A DNA stretch of 64,000 nt from Paramecium sonneborni (lineage: Eukaryota > Ciliophora > Oligohymenophorea > Peniculida > Parameciidae), in assembly GCA_905182985.1 (NCBI GenBank), contig CAJJDN010000083.1, forward strand, positions 149,765 to 213,764, in the 5' to 3' direction. Positions within the stretch are counted from its first letter, which is position 1, and every line of letters starts with the position of its first letter. A program made the position numbers and the translations under genes. The notes beneath the pieces are model-generated. The model had not been told where the DNA came from. It did no database searches and saw nothing but the letters and a program-made list of their open reading frames with translations. Shown here piece after piece: positions 37,470 to 49,260 of the stretch.

Positions 37470-38478
37470 ATGAGCAAATAATATAAGACCATAAATGATT
37501 TGCCAGATTGGGTGAAAATGATTTCAGGTGGTATTGCAGGTAGTGTAGCAGAGGCTTTAACTATCCCAATAGACACAGCTGTATGTTAAATTATATAATT
37601 TGAATTTAGAAAGTACGTCTTTAAATCCAGAAACCAGATGCATAAGGGAAATATAAGTATCATGGATTATTACATACTACTCGTTAAATATACAGTTAAG
37701 AAGGAGTTTCTAGTTTATTTAAGGGTTTGACAGCAGGAATATAGAGATAATTAGTGTTTGCATCAATTCGTATTGGATTGTATGAACCTGTAATAATAAA
37801 AATGTATAATTAGATGCGTGATTTCTTCTGTGGTAAAGATTTTAAAGGAGATCCTCCATTGTCTAAAAAGATTTATGCAGGTCTAGCAACAGGTGGAATT
37901 GGTATATCAGTAGCAAGTCCATTTGATGTGATAAAGGTAAGATTCTAAGTAGATGGTAATCTACCAATAGAATAACGTAGATATAAAAACTTGACTGATG
38001 CTTATATTAAGATTTATAAACAAGATGGGTAATAATAATATTAAAATTATAAGGTTACATGGATTTTGGAGAGGTGTTACTCCAAATATTATTAGAAATG
38101 CTGTTATTAATTGTGCTGAATTAGCTACATTTGATCACATTAAAGAATCTCTAATAAAAACAGGATTATTTCATGAAGGATTAACATGTCATTTTGCTTC
38201 AAGTGCTTGTGCAGGTTTTATAGCTGCAGTTGTTGGATAACCAGTTGACTTAATTAAAACAAGAGTTATGAATTAAAATGTTGGTGTTTTAACTGTTGTT
38301 ATGAACATAATAAAAAATGAAGTAACAATTTATATTTTATTAATAGAAATTGCTCAATCTATATAATGGATTTTCAGCAAATGCTGGTAGAATTATTACA
38401 TGGAACATTTGTATGTTTGTTACATTAGGATAAGTTAGATTATTTGCATTAAATAATTTCTATAAGTCACCTGAATGA
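37470..38478 (+). CDS. Mitochondrial carrier family protein (UCP/dicarboxylate-carrier-like)
   Basis: 309 aa after three introns (29, 25 and 25 nt), the normal length for the family. The three repeats each carry the carrier signature: 'PIDTAKVRLQ', 'PFDVIKVRFQ' and 'PVDLIKTRV', followed by glycine-rich even helices. 'PFDVIKVRFQ' in repeat 2 and 'SIRIGLYEP' in repeat 1 resemble uncoupling proteins and dicarboxylate/oxoglutarate carriers. It should sit in the mitochondrial inner membrane and exchange small anions; the exact substrate cannot be read with confidence. The first intron splits the first signature (after 'PIDTA'). Confidence 0.9.
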
Positions 38479-38502
38479 TCAAATTATATATATATATATA
38501 AA

Positions 38503-39055
38503 TCATTAAAAATAATTGAATACATTATCAATTTCTTATAATTAGAATAATTTTATCTAAATCCAATAATGATCAAGTTTTTGAGCTTTCTTCTTCTCTA
38601 TTCTCTATTAAAATATCTATCCAGCATCCTTAAATTCATACTATATCTAATGTACAATAATAACAAAAGTTGTATTATAAAATCTAAAATACTTTTAGTT
38701 CTAACTCATACTTTAATATCCTTTTAAGTCATAAAAAAGGATTTTACTATGACCTTCTTAACAGGAATAGATGGAAATTTCAGGAAGATTTCAAATAGTT
38801 GACATTTTCCAATATCATTGTTCTCAATTTCTTACGAATTTGTAAATCTATTCCTTTTCTAAAATCTATATACAGTACTTCCAAATCTAATTAGTATTAT
38901 AAAAAGAAATCAATGACTCCTTAAATTCTATTATCAATAAAAGTCATTTTCAAGTATAGTTTCTTTAATCTTAGTTAAATATATATTAGTTTTTCTATTA
39001 GTTAATTTTGATCATTCTTCTCTTCTAGTTAAATGCAAGTGATTTTATGTTTCAT
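38503..39055 (-). CDS. Small helical protein, unknown function
   Basis: 170 aa after two 20-nt introns (GTACTG...TTTTAG and GTATGA...AAAAG); the spliced frame divides exactly. It contains a helical N-terminus, 'GKCQLFEIFLKFPSIPVKK' and 'YFRFYNTTFVIIVHQIQYEF', and ends in a basic coiled-coil ('QRIEKKKAQKLDHYW'). No signal peptide. I cannot name a family. It is convergent with the carrier gene, with 24 nt between the stops. Confidence 0.5.
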
Positions 39056-39178
39056 CAACTCAATTATTATTATTTCTTTAATTGATGAACCTAGATAATT
39101 CAATTAAATTTTTTCTTTTTTACTCTTTTTTTTCTAATTTTTTTGATTATTTATAATTAACTCATAAATTTAATAATA

Positions 39179-39514
39179 TCAAAATTAATGTAATTTATCA
39201 ACGATTTTCTTAATGTTTGAAAAACAATCAATATAGCAATCTTCCATTTCAAGAGCCATAGAATACTTACAATTGAATAAACAATCTTCAATTCCATTTT
39301 CATAAGTTTTAGTTATTTTTTTTAAATAGTTTTTTGGTGCCTCTCTTTTTGCTAATTATTTTTCAATGCATTCTTAATCCTAACATTTTGCAATTTCATG
39401 AACACTTTTAATATGTGCTTATTTGATTAAAGGATTATAATAAAATTGAATTAATTGAGACCATTTATCATTAATTTCTTATTCTAATTATTTAACTTGA
39501 TTCTTTTTATCCAT
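39179..39514 (-). CDS. Small twin-Cys-motif protein (FAM136A / small-TIM-like)
   Basis: 111 aa, one exon. It is helical with cysteine pairs: 'IAKCQDQECIEK', then 'DCLFNCKYSMALEMEDCYID' ending in a further Cys ('CFSNIKK'). The two C-x3-C motifs 14 residues apart (and one C-x4-C upstream) fit proteins imported into the mitochondrial intermembrane space by the Mia40 disulfide relay; FAM136A/DUF842 proteins have a similar length and C-x3-C layout. No N-terminal presequence, as expected for that route. The exact family is an inference. It is divergent from the KDEL-receptor gene across just 14 nt. Confidence 0.6.
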
Positions 39515-39528
39515 TAATAATAATTATT
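39515..39528. promoter_or_regulatory. 14-nt divergent intergenic spacer
   Basis: Only 14 A/T bases separate the two start codons of oppositely directed genes. Both transcripts must start within this spacer with almost no 5' UTR, or inside the partner's coding region. Confidence 0.45.
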
Positions 39529-40241
39529 ATGGATTATATATTGATAATTTTTACACTTGGGTATTTGGTGTAACATGCAGGAGCTTATTTTTTAATAAAA
39601 TACATAAAAGAGAAAAAGAATATTTAAGGATTGGCTTTAGAAACCTAAGTGATGTATTTTATTGGAGCAGTGATGAGAATCCTATATATTAGTGATACTA
39701 GATTAATAAGTTTTTTTTTAATTTGGATTGAGTTGGTGATATCTATTGTTTTGAGTTGTTACATATTTTATCTTTTCCATAAATTTAGGTATACTAATAA
39801 ATATTTTTAATCATAGACATACACGTTTCCATTAAATTTCAAATCCATACTTTTCATATTAAACAATCATACCAATATGTTTAATATTATCATTCTTTTT
39901 TCATCCTGGAACTAAGAATGAAAATTATTTTACAGTTTAAATGTTCGTATCTATGAGTATGTTTATTGAAGCTTGTGGCTTATTGCCTTAAATTTATGTG
40001 AGGTATATTTCTTTAGAGCACAAATAGCAAAAAAATCGGGTCAATTGAAGCTGATATTTCTAAATATCTTGTTGCTATGGGATTTTCTAGACTTCTTAGA
40101 CTTACATTTTGGGTAATGAATTATTTAGCTGGAGAAAAGTTTGTCTATTTGATACTTGCAGATGTTATTCATACAGTCATAATTGCAGATATTATGTTTA
40201 TTTGGGTTAAAGACAAATAGAAAGGGGCTATTTTAATATGA
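39529..40241 (+). CDS. ER lumen protein-retaining receptor (KDEL receptor, ERD2 family)
   Basis: 219 aa after two introns (28 and 25 nt), the usual length. Seven hydrophobic helices are visible. Typical landmarks: 'IKYIKEKKNIQGLALETQV' and 'YFIGAVMRILY' in the first part, 'SMFIEACGLLPQIYV' (the L-P-Q segment before the fifth helix), 'LVAMGFSRLLRLTFWVMNYL' and a final 'DIMFIWVKDK' helix end. The receptor binds the H/KDEL tail of escaped ER proteins in the Golgi at low pH and returns them in COPI vesicles. The second helix-turn is less conserved than in animals. Intron placement is well supported as both joins restore conserved segments. Confidence 0.9.
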
Positions 40242-40426
40242 AACATTCTATTTAATAAAATCAATTGTACATCATCATTAAAATATATTAATAATTTCAT
40301 GTTATTTTCATTTTAAACTATTGCATACAGTCAAACATAAAAAATATCATATTAATACAAATATATATATATCTATGACAATCATTCTATTGGTCGATTC
40401 AAAAATTTGACCAGCAAGAAAATTTA

Positions 40427-42088
40427 TCACTAAATTAATTTAGAAGAAATTGCACTGAAATCTGGAGTTACAACACTAAAAAGAGATCCTTAATACATTG
40501 ATTCACCATAAGGGTAGTTACTGCTATTATTTTTATGTTAGAATGATTGTATGCTTATTTTTTTTGAAGATTCTCCTTTATTCAAACCACTAATAAATTC
40601 AAAATCTTCTATAAATTTTATATCTTTATTTTAAGGAGATTATTCAATCTTTAATTCACTTTTATCAACTTCTTTTATATCATACTTCTTGCAAATCTAT
40701 CCCATATACTTAATTTTAATTATATAAAATTAATACAATTAACACTTGAAGAAATTTCATTGCTTGCATTAATCAATTTTATAATTAAACCTATACCATA
40801 ATTACAAAATTATATTAATCATTCCCATCATCAAATTGAATAATAACCAGAATCCCAAAAAGTTGTGAAATTGCTATTTTTTTGGACTATTGGAAACTCA
40901 TAATTATTGGCTTTTATATGATTTTATTCAAATGAAACCTTATAATATTAATTACTTTATTACTTTTAAAATAGTTTCATTTTTTTGTGATTGATTTTCC
41001 CTTTAATTCTCCAAAAACTGCTAAATAAGTTTTTCATTATCTTCTTCTAAACTACAATTAGTTATATCCAATATATTTGTAAAAGCCAATAGCATTTCCA
41101 AAGTTGGAATATCTAAAGCTTTTAATTTAATGAATTTATTATTCTCAATAACTAAATAATCAAATCTATGTTTAAATTAAGTATTCTAAATTTGTTCATA
41201 ACAATAAAATGCCTTTAAAATACGAAGATCTAAAAATAAATTAAATTCTATACTTGGTAACTTATTAATAAATGCATTAAAGACATCTTATTTAATTTAA
41301 TTTGATTCATAAGTATTAAATAACAACTCCAATATTTCAAGATTTTTTATTGATTCTAAAAAGTTTAAGAAATTTTGATAATGTTCTTCTTTGAATGTAG
41401 GTCCCCACAATTTGATTTTTAAAACCTTTAATTATTCTAAAGGTGGAAATTCAGCTGTGGAAAAAAAGTTGTTTTTCTCTTAAATATGAATATTTAAAGA
41501 AACTAAATTTTTACTAAGTTCCAAAAAGCTTTTATCTTTAATTTCTATAACAGTTGATAAATCTAATTATTTTATATTCTCAAGAGGCAACCATTTTAGA
41601 GAATAAAATTTATTAATTCCTACTGAGATAATAGAAGTATATTTTTAGAAAAACTCTTTTAAATATGCTTATTAAGATTCTGAATCATTTAAGAAATCAC
41701 TGAAAATAACCTAAGTTAAATATTAAGGATCTATTTCATCACATAATTTATGCTCTTCTGAAGAAATTGGAGGTAATTTTATTTTAGTTAATTAAGAAAA
41801 TTGCCCTATTATAATTTTCTATAATTAAATACTGATAAAATTATTGAATTATTGAAAGGTTCCTTTTTACACATTTGTAAATAGAAAACTTTTATTAAAC
41901 TATTAAACTACTGCATTAAATTGATGAGATACTAATCTCATTTATTAATACTATTAAGGTGTTAAAAATTGGAAAATCATATTTAATATTCCAGGTATCA
42001 AAGGAATGCTGGTAGATTATTCTTGATTCAATTTTACTTTTCTTGTTCCTTTACCAATATTATCTTCATCTTCTTCAAATTATTACAT
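40427..42088 (-). CDS. F-box-like leucine-rich-repeat protein
   Basis: About 514 aa if introns of 25, 57 and 35 nt are used. The N-terminus has an F-box-like segment: 'IPLIPGILNMIFQFLTPQQY' then 'RLVSHQFNAVV'. Several LRR-like strands follow ('KLPSIEFNLFLDLRILK', 'FPPLEQLKVLKIKLWG', 'ESIKNLEILELLFN'). The family would be an SCF ubiquitin-ligase substrate receptor. The oddity lies at about 40,823-40,842: three in-frame TGAs interrupt an otherwise clean frame. They vanish only if a 57-nt intron (long for this genome) is assumed, otherwise the gene is truncated or damaged. The ATG at 42088 is followed by an acidic stretch and then the F-box. Confidence 0.6.
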
Positions 42089-42697
42089 CAAAATAATATA
42101 ATTAAAATTAATATGAAATTTATTTTCTTATTTTTATGTTACATCCTAAAAGTCATGAATATATTTAGTCATTTATTGTTTGAAATAAGTTCCCTTATAT
42201 ATTATTTAATAATTAGACTTAAGATCAATAATAAACCATTCATATTTTTAATAAGTCATACATTATAAATTTTTAATTACAACTAAAAGATATTCTTAAT
42301 GAATTCATTTTTTAATATTTCATTCTATTTCTCTTGGAAAATATATATTATTTATTGCTTGTTCTCTAAAACTAGTGTTTATATAAATTTATTAAAAAAT
42401 AAGTTGGATTCTAACCTAAAATTTAGTTGATAATCTTTTAGAACTTAATTTTAATTGTTTTTATACTTTATCTTTAAGATTAGAAATAATTTTTTAACTT
42501 TCAATATAATTTTAGTAAAACTATTAATTGAATGCTAAAGAATATTGTAATCATTTGATCAAAAACTTCTGTTATTATGATAAGTATATTAAAAAATGCA
42601 TAGGTTTAGATCAAACTCAAATTTTTGTAATTGTTTTTATTTAAATATAAAAAAAAGAATAGTAAAACATTATTTTATTTTGCATCAAATAAATTTA
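42089..42697. other. AT-rich intergenic stretch
   Basis: Divergent promoter region between the F-box-like gene and the PG-repeat gene. No open frame of gene quality; open frames here are continuations of neighbours in wrong frames. Confidence 0.4.
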
Positions 42698-43798
42698 ATG
42701 AGTATTTCATTGTCTGATGTGAAATTATTCATAATAAAGAATAAGGAACCACTTTTAATAAATATCTCATAAAGCCAAGAATCTATTTTTCATCTCGAAA
42801 CAATAGCAGGTACTATTTATTTATAATTAAGAGTAATCTCCAATTAATATTCATTTACCTTTAATAGATTCAAAGAATTCAATAATAATAAATGTCAATG
42901 ATAAAATTGCAAAATTTGATCCTAACTAATTAGATAACTTCCAATAATATAAGTTACTACTTAAAAATGGATATTTGATAGAAGGAAAGATTACATCAAA
43001 TGATGATTATGCTTTAACTTTTAAGGTTAGACATATTACAAATCCAATAACAAATAATTCTTCAATGTTATCAAATTCTCAATCAGTTAAAAACAAACTA
43101 TATTCAATAGAAAGAGGAACATCTGAATATTAATCTGCTTCTTCTTTAAGACATAGTATACCAGAAGTATCATTTAGTTAAGCTTAAAGGTTATGAAATT
43201 AAAACTTATGATAGGTTTGCAAGAGAATCACTTAATACAACTGAATATAATTATAATTTACCTGGTTCTATTGGTAGTGGAAGAAAAACTAGTTTTGGTT
43301 ATGGATCTAAATAAATTTCACATGGATATGTTTAAAGAAATGCAGAATAAAATCCATCCCCAAATGCATATTTCTTAGGAAACTCAAATTTGTTTCATAA
43401 ATAAAATAAAACCAATTTACCTTAAGATGATAGATGGAAGAATTCAAATACTATAACCTTACCTGGTCCAGCTTCTTATGAAACATCAAATACAATAGGA
43501 ATTGATAAAGTATTATTTATTAGAAATTACATTATAGCCTTCAGCAACAATTGGGATTAGATTTAAACCTATAACTAGCTTTAAGGATTGTGTACCTGCT
43601 CCTAATTCATATGAAATTAATAATAAACTTATTGAGCAATCTAGGTTTAATAACATATCTTTTGGGTATGGATAAAAATTAGATTTTACAAAAAATAATC
43701 AAACTCCAGGACCAGGAGCTTATGATCATTAATCTGTCTTTAAAAGAAATACAAAATAAATTTTTAAGAATATTAACTAAAATTAGTATAATGATTGA
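42698..43798 (+). CDS. Sperm-tail PG-rich repeat (STPGR/SHIPPO-like) protein
   Basis: 341 aa after three introns (22, 25 and 28 nt). The N-terminal 125 residues form a beta-like domain ('HLPLIDSKNSIIINVND', 'NGYLIEGKITSNDDYALTFK'). The C-terminal half has Pro-Gly-rich repeats: 'NLPGSIGSGRKTSFGYGSK', 'NPSPNAYFLG', 'LPGPASYETS', 'VPAPNSYEIN', 'TPGPGAYDH'. The spacing P-G-P-x-x-Y is the STPGR signature of proteins attached to the inside of ciliary doublet microtubules or related arrays. In a ciliate this suggests a ciliary or cortical microtubule component; the N-terminal domain is not one I can name. Confidence 0.8.
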
Positions 43799-45038
43799 TT
43801 AGAATTAGAGAATTATATAAAATTTATTTATTTATTTTATAAAATTAAATCTGTTTCAACTAAAAGGCTTTAAATATTAAAGGAATTTTTATCATAAATT
43901 TTATTAGTTAGATTTATTAATCTTTCAAATGATTATAAAATTCGATTTCATCCTATTTATTCCATTAGACATTTTATTAGTCAATTATACAAAACATCTA
44001 GATTTATCAAATTTAAATATTCTGGAAGAAATTCAATTCACTAAATATATAGAATTACTATAATACTATTATGAATTATTTTATAAAACATTAATCTTAA
44101 AAAATAAATATTATAATTTTATGATAGAAGTGTTTTTAAATAGTATTAAAACAATTTTAATTTTAAAGATTTACATAGAAAATTCGAAATCATTTGGATA
44201 CAGATGAACAAGTTTATAATCATATTAAATTAAATGTAAATATAAAATTAACGAAAACTAAGAAAAATAAAGTAATTTTAAATTATAGCTCATTTAAATG
44301 GAATTATGTAATTTAAAATCAGGCCCTTTATTGATGTTACATAAAGTAGTATAAAATTTCTTAAATATTGAATAAATTATTAAAGTACCAGAATAATTCT
44401 AGTTGTTTGAAATGAAATAGTTCAAAAATTGATTATTGTTCTTTTTAGAATTTATTAAAAATCATTTAATAAAGGAGTTGTGCATCTAAAAAGATAACTA
44501 GCAATTTCTAAACATATATTGACAGAATAATTAATAAATCAAAGACTAAAGAAATAATACTTGAAACAGAACCTTATACATTCTAAAGCTTTTTAAAAAC
44601 CTTAAATTCAAATTGAGAGGAAATTAAGAATATGAAAGAAGATTTTTGTCTAGAACTAAAATATTTAAATTTAAAGGCTACTTAAATCTTTAATCCATAA
44701 TTTATTTTATTAACTTGGAGATAAAAGTTAAATGAAAACTTGAATTGTATAAAATTCAAAATAAGTTTTTTTTTTTATTAAAATTTATTTAGAGCTTTTT
44801 TTCTTTCTAATATTTAAAATTAAGTGAAGTACAAAAATTCTATTAAATCATTATTGTTTAATTAGATAATTATTTGAAATGATTATGAATTATTGAATTA
44901 AAGTTTGTGAGACATGATTTAGAAATTATGATAAATAATAAAAGTCTGTATTGTTTTTTGTTAAAAAATATTTGATTATTAATATAAAGGAAAATAGATA
45001 ACAGTTTTATAAATTATATATAAATAAAATAGAAAGTA
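43799..45038. other. Gene-poor 1.2-kb stretch containing a short relic
   Basis: Mostly AT-rich sequence without genes, apart from a degenerate frame at 44298-44660 (separate entry). Confidence 0.4.
44298..44660 (+). pseudogene. Degenerate ORF, possible gene relic
   Basis: From an ATG at 44298 one frame reads protein-like for 44 codons ('NLKSGPLLMLHKVVQNFLN'), is cut by TGA at 44430, stays open in the same frame for another 29 codons ('FLEFIKNHLIKELCI'), is cut again at 44520 and continues. No GT...AG intron of normal size spans either stop. I cannot name the parent family. Confidence 0.35.
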
Positions 45039-45525
45039 ATGGATAAATTTGGTACATCGTTTTAATCTGTTGAGGGACCAACAGATGGACCTAATTTAAA
45101 AAATGCTAGATTAGTGGGTGTATATTTTGGAGCCTAATGGAGTTAACCATGTTAAAGATTCACACCTTCATTGAGTAAATAATTAAATTATTGAATAGTT
45201 GAATTCTATACAAAAGTAAATGAAGACATTCAATAATTTGAAATAATATATATTGGTATGGATGAGAATGAAGAGAAGTATAAAGAAACAGTCAGTGAAA
45301 TGCCTTGGTTATTTTATGATTTTAAAGAATTTGTAAAATATTAAGTGTATTATGAATATAAAAAGCATATATAAGGTAAAAATATAAATTTATGTAGGTG
45401 TGCCATGTTTACTTATTTTAAATCCAAATAATGGATTAGTGATTACAAATCAAGGCAGGGGAACAATAGAAAAAGAAGGTTAAGGAGCTTTTGAGAAATG
45501 GTTAACACAGATGAGCTTTAAATGA
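45039..45525 (+). CDS. Nucleoredoxin/tryparedoxin-like protein with altered active site
   Basis: 146 aa after two introns (24 and 22 nt). The fold is thioredoxin-like: 'LVGVYFGAQWSQPCQRFTPS', 'YTKVNEDIQQFEIIYIGMDE', 'EMPWLFYDF', and 'VPCLLILNPNNGLVITNQGR' with the cis-Pro loop. In this family the active site is W-C-x-P-C. Here residues 34-38 read Trp-Ser-Gln-Pro-Cys, so the attacking first cysteine is serine and only the resolving one remains. It therefore is unlikely to be a normal disulfide reductase; a monothiol or binding role is possible. The replaced codon is AGT, one base from TGT. Confidence 0.75.
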
Positions 45526-45579
45526 TATATATATAAAAATAATATTTTTGGATACTATTGTATAATTGTTTTCAACATT

Positions 45580-45938
45580 TCAAATAATCTTCTAAGCTTT
45601 CTTAAGCGTATTATCCTGTTTTGGCAATGTCAAATACTTTCTAAAATTGCTAATGACACTTCTTATTCCTTTGACTTAAAAAATAGTAAAGATTTAATAC
45701 ACTCCCAAAAAGCAATCAATGAATGATATAGCACTATCTTTGCAAAATTCAGGTTCTACATGCTTTCCTAATGGTGTTGATCTACATAGATTAAAACTTT
45801 TTCTTTGATCTTTACATACTTGATTACCTTTAATGGAATAGATCATCAATTATAAGCTAAATGATATATTAATTGATAACTCAACCTCTCATCATTAGTA
45901 TATGTATACAAATCTTTTGCAATAGCTTGTGAAGCCAT
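45580..45938 (-). CDS. Twin CX9C (CHCH-type) mitochondrial protein
   Basis: 109 aa after one 29-nt intron (GTTGAG...TTTAG near 45870-45898). Two C-x9-C motifs are visible: 'CKDQRKSFNLC' and 'CKDSAISFIDC', about 20 residues apart, the coiled-coil-helix-coiled-coil-helix layout of intermembrane-space proteins folded by Mia40. Candidates include a complex I accessory subunit (NDUFA8-like) or a respiratory-chain assembly factor; I cannot decide. The C-terminal tail is basic ('YLTLPKQDNTLKKAQKII'). Confidence 0.65.
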
Positions 45939-46119
45939 ATTTATTATTATAAAATATAAATTAAATAAATATATCAATATTTATATATATTATAACAAGT
46001 ATTATTTACAATGATCAAACTATAATTGATAAGTATTCAAATATGAATCAAATTATTTTAGTTCATATTTTACTTAATACAAAAAAGCATTCGAAAAAAT
46101 AGAAAATACTTTATTTAGA

Positions 46120-48519
46120 ATGTAAAATACTTAGCTTGATCAATTCTGTTAAGAACATTAAGACCCAATCGTTGCTGTAGTTTATAATGATCAAAACACT
46201 ATCAGTTAAACATTATGTCTTAAATGTTGGCCATAAAATTATAATAAAAAGGTAGTATTGCTTAAAGATGCATTGGATTTATCTAAAAATGTTAAAGAAG
46301 AGTATCAATAATTTGATTTTGACAATAAACTAAATATCTAAAAACTTTACTAACTTTTGTAAGAACTTGAAAAACTTAAAATTTTTATGAAACAATCAAT
46401 CAATGAATAAATTAAAGCTATTGATAATTGGATAAAAAGTATATCTGATCAAGAACTATAAGCAAAAACTTCTCTTTCCAATAATAATTTTGATCTTTAT
46501 ATTTCATTATAGAATGCTTAATAATAATCTTAAGAATCATAAAAATAAAAAGAAAAATATATCTCATTTATTTAACAATAACTAATTTTATTAAAAGAAA
46601 ATGAATATTTCAATTAAATCAATGAATTACTTAGACTAATCAAAGAAGAAAAATTTGATTCTCCATTAAATTAAAATTCCCAATAATTATCTTAAATTGA
46701 TAATATGTAACATAAACTAATTTGTTAATAACATGAAAATGAAATTGTTATGGTAGATTTAAATTAAAAACCTAAAATTCCTTAAAGATTGGCATGTGTT
46801 TATTGTATATAAACTTATCCAACTAAATACACTGCAATAAAAGTTGCATAAAAAATATGGTAAAAATAAGAAACATAAAAAATTCAAAATCTAAATAAAT
46901 ATTCAGAATCAATTGATTAAATAAATCTTTCTTTGAATACTATAAAAACTACTTATAACAATATTATTCAAAATGTAACAAGCTCTTTAACTTAAAATAA
47001 AAAAGAGATTAAAGAAAAAGCTGAAAAAGACTTAAAAAATCTTAATTTTGATTGGGTATCATTAAAAAATGATGATGTTACAGAATTAGCAGAAAAAATA
47101 AGTCATAATGAAAGTCAAGATAGTGAAAAATCAAAAATTTATTCAGATATTATAAAAATTAATTAAGAAATTAATCATAAAATAAATGAAGCATTTATTA
47201 AAATGAAATAATCTTAAAACTCTGGTTAAAACTTAATAAAATAATTAATTAATTAAGAATATTTTAATTAAAAAGAAGATTAAACAAATGGCATTAGCCA
47301 AAATAATTCAAGCAAAGAAATTTCTTGCACAACAAAAAAGAATTAACTTCAAACAATTATTTAAGATTATAATGATAAAGTTCAATAGCAATCAGAGTAC
47401 AATCAATTGATTAAAAATAAAAAATAAGAAATAAAAATTAATAAAAAAACAATTAATGAATAAAATCCTGTAAAAAAAAATCAAGAAAGTAAAGGTTCAA
47501 ATTTACTTGAATTACAATAACAATCAGATGAAGCCTTAAAAAATCAAAATAATTAACAGAAAATTAAAAAGTTACACTTTGCTTTAAATTCCAACTCAAT
47601 AGATTAAGAAAAAACTTGCCGATCATTCTCGTTTAGTACAGATTCCACGTATCTAATAGCTGCTTGTGAGAAATCAATAAAACTTTATAAATTTAATAGA
47701 GGAAGCTTAATTTTGTTAAGAATATTAAATGGACATCCAAGTATGATAGTAACTTGCATATTTTTTAAAAATTAAAATAGATTTATATCTGGATGTTATG
47801 ATGGTTCAATGTTAATTTGGTCAAATTCAAAAGAAAATGAATAAGAATGGAAATGTGAATAAATATTAAATGACCACAAAAATTATCTTGGACAAATAAT
47901 ATATAGTAAAATTGATAATATGATTATTTCATGTAGTAATGATAATACTATAAAGTTTTGGAAGTAAACTTAAAATTGGAAATTATATTAAACTTTGAAT
48001 GGTCATAATTAATATATATGTAGTATTAGCTTAAATGATTCAGAAAATAAATTGATATCAGGAGCCTATGATGATTAAATTTTAGTAAGTGAACCATAAG
48101 GAGATGATAAACGATGGGTTATAATATAAGTTATTAAAGTAGAATGGGGAAGAAGATTATGTTTCATTACAGATAATATATTTACCTTTTAACCTTGTAA
48201 AAAAGATTTAATGTATATATATTAACAAAAGGATTCTTAAAGTGATTTTTATAAATCAAAGGAAATCGCTGTTAAGTCTAACGGATAAAGTTGCCTTTGG
48301 CTATTCCCTTAATAATTTTCTAAAAAAAAAAGTTTATTAGTAAACAAAAATTGCCATACCATTAATATCATCAGATGGAAAAGAAAAAACAAATTTATTA
48401 CCGATTAAACTATAAATTTTGGGACAAATGAAATTTATGGGTCAATTTCAGATGATGGCCTTTGGCTTATAACATGGGATAGTTCATCAAAATAAATATA
48501 AATTAGAGGTCTGAAATGA
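46120..48519 (+). CDS. WD40-repeat protein with N-terminal Cys/His motif
   Basis: 799 aa, uninterrupted by introns. The start at 46120 was chosen as it opens 'FCQEHQDPIVAVVYNDQN' and 'LCLKCWPQ', a Cys/His arrangement that may bind zinc. Residues about 80-490 are coiled-coil and rich in Gln, Asn, Lys and Glu. The C-terminal 300 residues are WD repeats: 'FSTDSTYLIAACEKSIKLY', 'NRFISGCYDGSMLIWSNS', 'DNMIISCSNDNTIKFWKQ', 'NKLISGAYDDQILVS', 'YGSISDDGLWLITWDSS'. About six or seven blades are visible, enough for a propeller. A scaffold role is likely; no partner is implied. Confidence 0.85.
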
Positions 48520-49260
48520 AAATATTATATAGGAATATAAATCAATGTCTATCTTTATTTAATTCATCTTATATTGATTAAAAATATATAAATATATATC
48601 TATAGTAAAGATTAATGTGAAATAAATAGTTTAAAGAAATTTTGAATTTTTATGTAAAAAAATGTAATGTTAAAGGACCTATATCGTTCAAATATATTAG
48701 ATATGTTTAAGTTAAAATTTATAGAAACTAAAGCAATTGAATAAATAATTTCAAGAATTTCCTCTATTTATAAAAATATAAGTTATAAGAAATTTTAATA
48801 AAATTTTTTTTCTAATATTTGATTTTATTAGAATTTCATTTCAAACAGATTCCTTTTTGAGAATTATTTTAATGTAATAGAATTAATGTATAATAGTATT
48901 CATTAATTTAAATTCATAAGAGACAGAATAGATTAAAAATAAAAATGATTAGAAGTAATAGATAATTAAATTAAAATTACATGAATTTATTTAACCTTTT
49001 AAATTATGATTTAATATATTCTCCAATATTATAATCAATATAGAAAAACCTTTATTGAAAAATATAAAAAAGTTAAAAAAGTAATTAATAATAATTTTCA
49101 TGATTTTAAAGATCTATAAGGTCTATCATTTTCTAAAGTTTAAGAATTCTTTTAAAACGGAATTTTATGAAAGATGTATTTTTATATTGACAAGTAACAC
49201 ATTAAAATAACAGAAAATAAAAAGTAATAATTCTCCATTATCATGGCAGGCATAATATTA
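48520..49260. other. AT-rich intergenic stretch between convergent genes
   Basis: No gene-quality frame on either strand. It holds both 3' flanks. Confidence 0.45.

Noticed and set aside
45630..45632. TGA as the end of the twin CX9C gene
   Set aside because: It came from miscounting a run of T; with the correct run the frame continues to 45580 and the spliced length divides by three.
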